From Pseudomonadota bacterium (GTDB lineage: Bacteria > Pseudomonadota > Alphaproteobacteria > Rhizobiales > Methyloligellaceae): a DNA stretch of 6,911 nt. The notes below the pieces were generated by a model. The model worked only from the letters and a program-made list of their open reading frames with translations. It made no database searches and had not been told where the DNA came from. The DNA lies in assembly GCA_022567275.1 (NCBI GenBank), contig JADFHH010000090.1, forward strand, positions 1 through 6,911, written 5' to 3'. Made by a program: the position numbers and the translations under genes. Positions 5,695-6,911 of this stretch are shown one piece after another; position 1 is the first letter of the stretch; every line of letters starts with the position of its first letter.

Positions 5695-6015
5695 CCTCAT
5701 ACTGACTGGACCGCGCACTCAAACATCCTCAACACACACCAGAAGCAATAATCGCACAATCAGGAGGCCGAGTACTCTCGTCGCCTCCGGCACAGCCACG
5801 CATAGGCTTCCTCAAGCACATCATCTGAGGCAACTTCGGCAAGGATCGTCATGGGGCAGATAATGCGTGATTTTGCCGATGAAAGGCACTTTTTGGAGGT
5901 GGCATGAAGGTCTGGTTCTGCCACAACCCTGTCGTAACCGCCAACCCGTCTCGATGTCCGCTATCCGATCCAGGAACAGACTCAACCCCGCTGCGGATGT
6001 TTCGTCTGCTACGGG
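5695..6015. repeat. right non-coding arm of the IR-bounded segment
   Basis: Apart from the possible reverse-transcriptase stub at 5760-5852, no gene is supported here. Plus-strand words GATGTCCGCTATCC (5953-5966) and CGTCTGCTACGGGTCAAA (6003-6020) mirror the GCGGACAT/GACCC words of the left arm in the opposite orientation. GGATAGCGGA on the minus strand (5957-5966) matches 4853-4862 exactly. The spacing from the terminal repeat is similar in both arms (75 and 67 bases). Confidence 0.4.
5760..5852 (-). pseudogene. possible N-terminal stub of a reverse transcriptase
   Basis: A 30-codon frame starts MTILAEVASDDVLEEAYAW and continues with the LCRRRREY block before a TGA. The AYAWLCRRRREY block resembles the N-terminal lines of a group of bacterial reverse transcriptases that, from memory, open with (L/A)xxAYxWLCxRRxx(Y/W) followed by a D-x-W-x-(F/L)-R segment. 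Here the frame ends where that segment should begin, and no RT catalytic block (YADD or similar) is present in the window, so at most this is a truncated remnant. No ribosome site precedes the ATG. The frame is open upstream to a TAG near 5957-5962 (complement), so the intact gene could have started earlier. It could also be chance. Confidence 0.25.
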
Positions 6016-6033
6016 TCAAACCGAGACACACCC
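6016..6033 (-). repeat. right terminal inverted repeat, 18 bp
   Basis: Read on the minus strand, GGGTGTGTCTCGGTTTGA matches the left repeat at 17 of 18 positions. GAAAAACG (6034-6041) follows it directly, the partner of the left direct repeat at 4770-4777. Confidence 0.7.
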
Positions 6034-6041
6034 GAAAAACG
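6034..6041. repeat. right direct repeat, possible target-site duplication
   Basis: GAAAAACG is flush with the outer end of the right inverted repeat and differs from the left copy (GAAAAATG) at one base. It ends two bases before the stop codon of the membrane-protein gene. Confidence 0.35.
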
Positions 6042-6043
6042 CC

Positions 6044-6911
6044 CTAACGCCCTTCGCGGAACCAGGTGAGCGACAGGGCGCCGAGCAGCAGGGCCAGGGC
6101 GATGATGCCGGAGAACAGCGGAATCAGGCGCACGCCGCGCGTCACATAGGCGTCGCGCCGCTTGAACCCCATCCAGTTGGCGCCGTGCATCAGCTTGCCC
6201 GAGCGCAGCATGGCGAGCCGGGGCAATTTTACCGACGCGGCATCCTTGCCAATCCAGAAAGCCCCGCCGCCGGTTTGCTCGAGGATTGGCCGCACATGCT
6301 CGGCGCTCGCGTTCAGCATTGCCAGTTCTTTCGAATTCATCGCGCCCACATGGGCGACGGCGCTCAGCGTGCCGGACTTCAGCCGGTAGACGCCATGGCC
6401 GGGCATATCGAGCACTTTTCGCCAGGCGCCCGGACCGGCGGCTTCCAGGGTGACGGTTTGCGTCTTGCCGTCCGGCAGGGTGACTTCAACCGGCGCGACC
6501 TCGTCTTTCATCGAATGCCGCTCGATGGTGAGCGCTCCATCGCCGCCCGACGCGCGCAGCATATCCTCTTCCAGATCCGGCTCCTTCATGAGCCAGTGGG
6601 CCAGGCGGCGCAGCAGGGCGGTGTAGGGACCCCCCCCCTCATAGCCGCGCGCCCACAGCCAGGCATGGTCCGACAGCAACAACGCCACGCGCCCCTTTTT
6701 GATCCGGTTCAGCACCAGCAGCGGCTTGCCGCCCGGACCGTGCATCAGCACATCGCCTTGCGCGTCCTGCGTCTCGATCAGACGGAACCAGCGGCCCCAT
6801 TGGGGCGGTCCCGATGAACTCTTGCGCAAACTCCGCGTGACCGGATGGCGGAGTCCGGTCTCGGTAATGGCCGGCCGGTAGGGCTGGTCTATCAGCCGCC
6901 CGGTGGGGGCG
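6044..6911 (-). CDS. C-terminal part of a large membrane-anchored protein, glutamine-amidotransferase-like (runs off right edge)
   Basis: The visible part is 288 residues and the frame is open through the right edge. A TTG at 6829 could be taken for a start, but 27 further codons upstream are in frame (ITETGLRHPVTRSL before it), so the protein begins outside the window. Features are PPQWGRWFRLIET, LLVLNRIKKGRVALLLSDHAW, then RGYEGGGPYTALLRRLAHWLMKEP, a mixed beta region, and one C-terminal membrane helix (IPLFSGIIALALLLGALSL) with a short basic tail. This resembles the C-terminus of the class I glutamine-amidotransferase-like membrane proteins found with moxR, DUF58, BatA-like and DUF4159 genes in alphaproteobacteria, where the partners would lie to the right. 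I infer that family, and the catalytic region is not visible. The EGGGP codons include a run of nine G. Confidence 0.85.
   Translation of the reverse strand, partial: APTGRLIDQPYRPAITETGLRHPVTRSLRKSSSGPPQWGRWFRLIETQDAQGDVLMHGPGGKPLLVLNRIKKGRVALLLSDHAWLWARGYEGGGPYTALLRRLAHWLMKEPDLEEDMLRASGGDGALTIERHSMKDEVAPVEVTLPDGKTQTVTLEAAGPGAWRKVLDMPGHGVYRLKSGTLSAVAHVGAMNSKELAMLNASAEHVRPILEQTGGGAFWIGKDAASVKLPRLAMLRSGKLMHGANWMGFKRRDAYVTRGVRLIPLFSGIIALALLLGALSLTWFREGR
6630..6638. repeat. nine-base C/G homopolymer inside a coding region
   Basis: Nine consecutive C on the plus strand encode the Glu-Gly-Gly-Gly-Pro segment of the minus-strand gene. The frame continues sensibly on both sides at this length, so nine appears to be the in-frame state. 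Confidence 0.85.

Larger units (their letters stand above)
4778..6033. mobile_element. 1256-base IR-bounded segment carrying cspA and a zinc-ribbon gene (putative non-autonomous element)
   Basis: The segment begins and ends with an 18-bp inverted repeat (17 of 18 match) and is flanked by an 8-base direct repeat (7 of 8). It sits in the gap between two convergent genes, starting 10 bases after the acetyltransferase stop and ending 10 bases before the last codon position of the membrane-protein gene. It holds a cold shock gene, a small zinc-ribbon gene, a possible broken reverse transcriptase start, and non-coding arms of about 200 and 340 bases. No transposase is encoded, so if mobile it is non-autonomous or decayed. 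The alternative is that two copies of a dispersed intergenic repeat landed independently on either side of a resident cspA locus. Confidence 0.4.

Noticed and set aside
5867..6817. 316-codon plus-strand frame opposite the membrane-protein gene
   Set aside because: Antisense shadow rich in Gln/Arg/His/Pro. The minus-strand frame has a membrane helix and coherent family-like blocks and continues to the window edge.
1..6911. CRISPR array, tRNA, rRNA or riboswitch
   Set aside because: No regularly spaced direct repeats, no tRNA-like cloverleaf and no recognisable riboswitch core were seen on either strand by eye.

Overview
This window comes from an alphaproteobacterial chromosome. The evidence is an Irr-type (Fur superfamily) iron regulator divergent from fabA, an alphaproteobacterial-type FabI, and a GC-rich gene background. 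A member of Hyphomicrobiales or a near relative is the best guess, but the genus cannot be told from this stretch.

Left half (1-3435). The minus strand carries fabA, fabB and fabI, then the first 41 codons of murI (glutamate racemase), which runs off the left edge. The gaps are 19, 45 and 31 bases, so this looks like one transcription unit. FabA introduces the cis double bond of unsaturated fatty acids, FabB elongates the products, FabI does the last reduction of each cycle, and MurI makes D-glutamate for peptidoglycan. The unit therefore joins envelope lipid and wall precursor supply. On the other side of a 210-base intergenic region, irr is transcribed divergently. Its histidine-rich heme/metal motif reads His-Cys-His instead of the usual three histidines.

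Middle (3436-4767). The minus strand holds a WrbA-type flavodoxin-like NAD(P)H:quinone oxidoreductase, convergent with irr. A GNAT acetyltransferase is divergent from it on the plus strand.

Right half (4768-6911). Between the acetyltransferase and a convergent minus-strand membrane-protein gene lies a 1.26-kb segment with a cold shock gene (cspA type) and a small CxxC...CxxC zinc-ribbon protein. The cold shock gene has a recognisable promoter and a leader of about 170 bases. A very stable hairpin with a TACG loop separates the two genes. An 18-bp inverted repeat (17 of 18 match) bounds the segment at 4778-4795 and 6016-6033, flush with a near-perfect 8-base direct repeat. This looks like a transposon-like or composite repeat unit with no transposase. 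Inside its right arm is a 30-codon minus-strand ORF that may be the broken N-terminus of a reverse transcriptase. The last gene is the 3' part of a large protein with one C-terminal membrane helix and a 9-base G run in its coding strand.

Most of the window is ordinary core genome. The IR-bounded cold-shock segment and the variant Irr motif are the parts worth a second look. No CRISPR array, tRNA, rRNA or transposase gene was seen.
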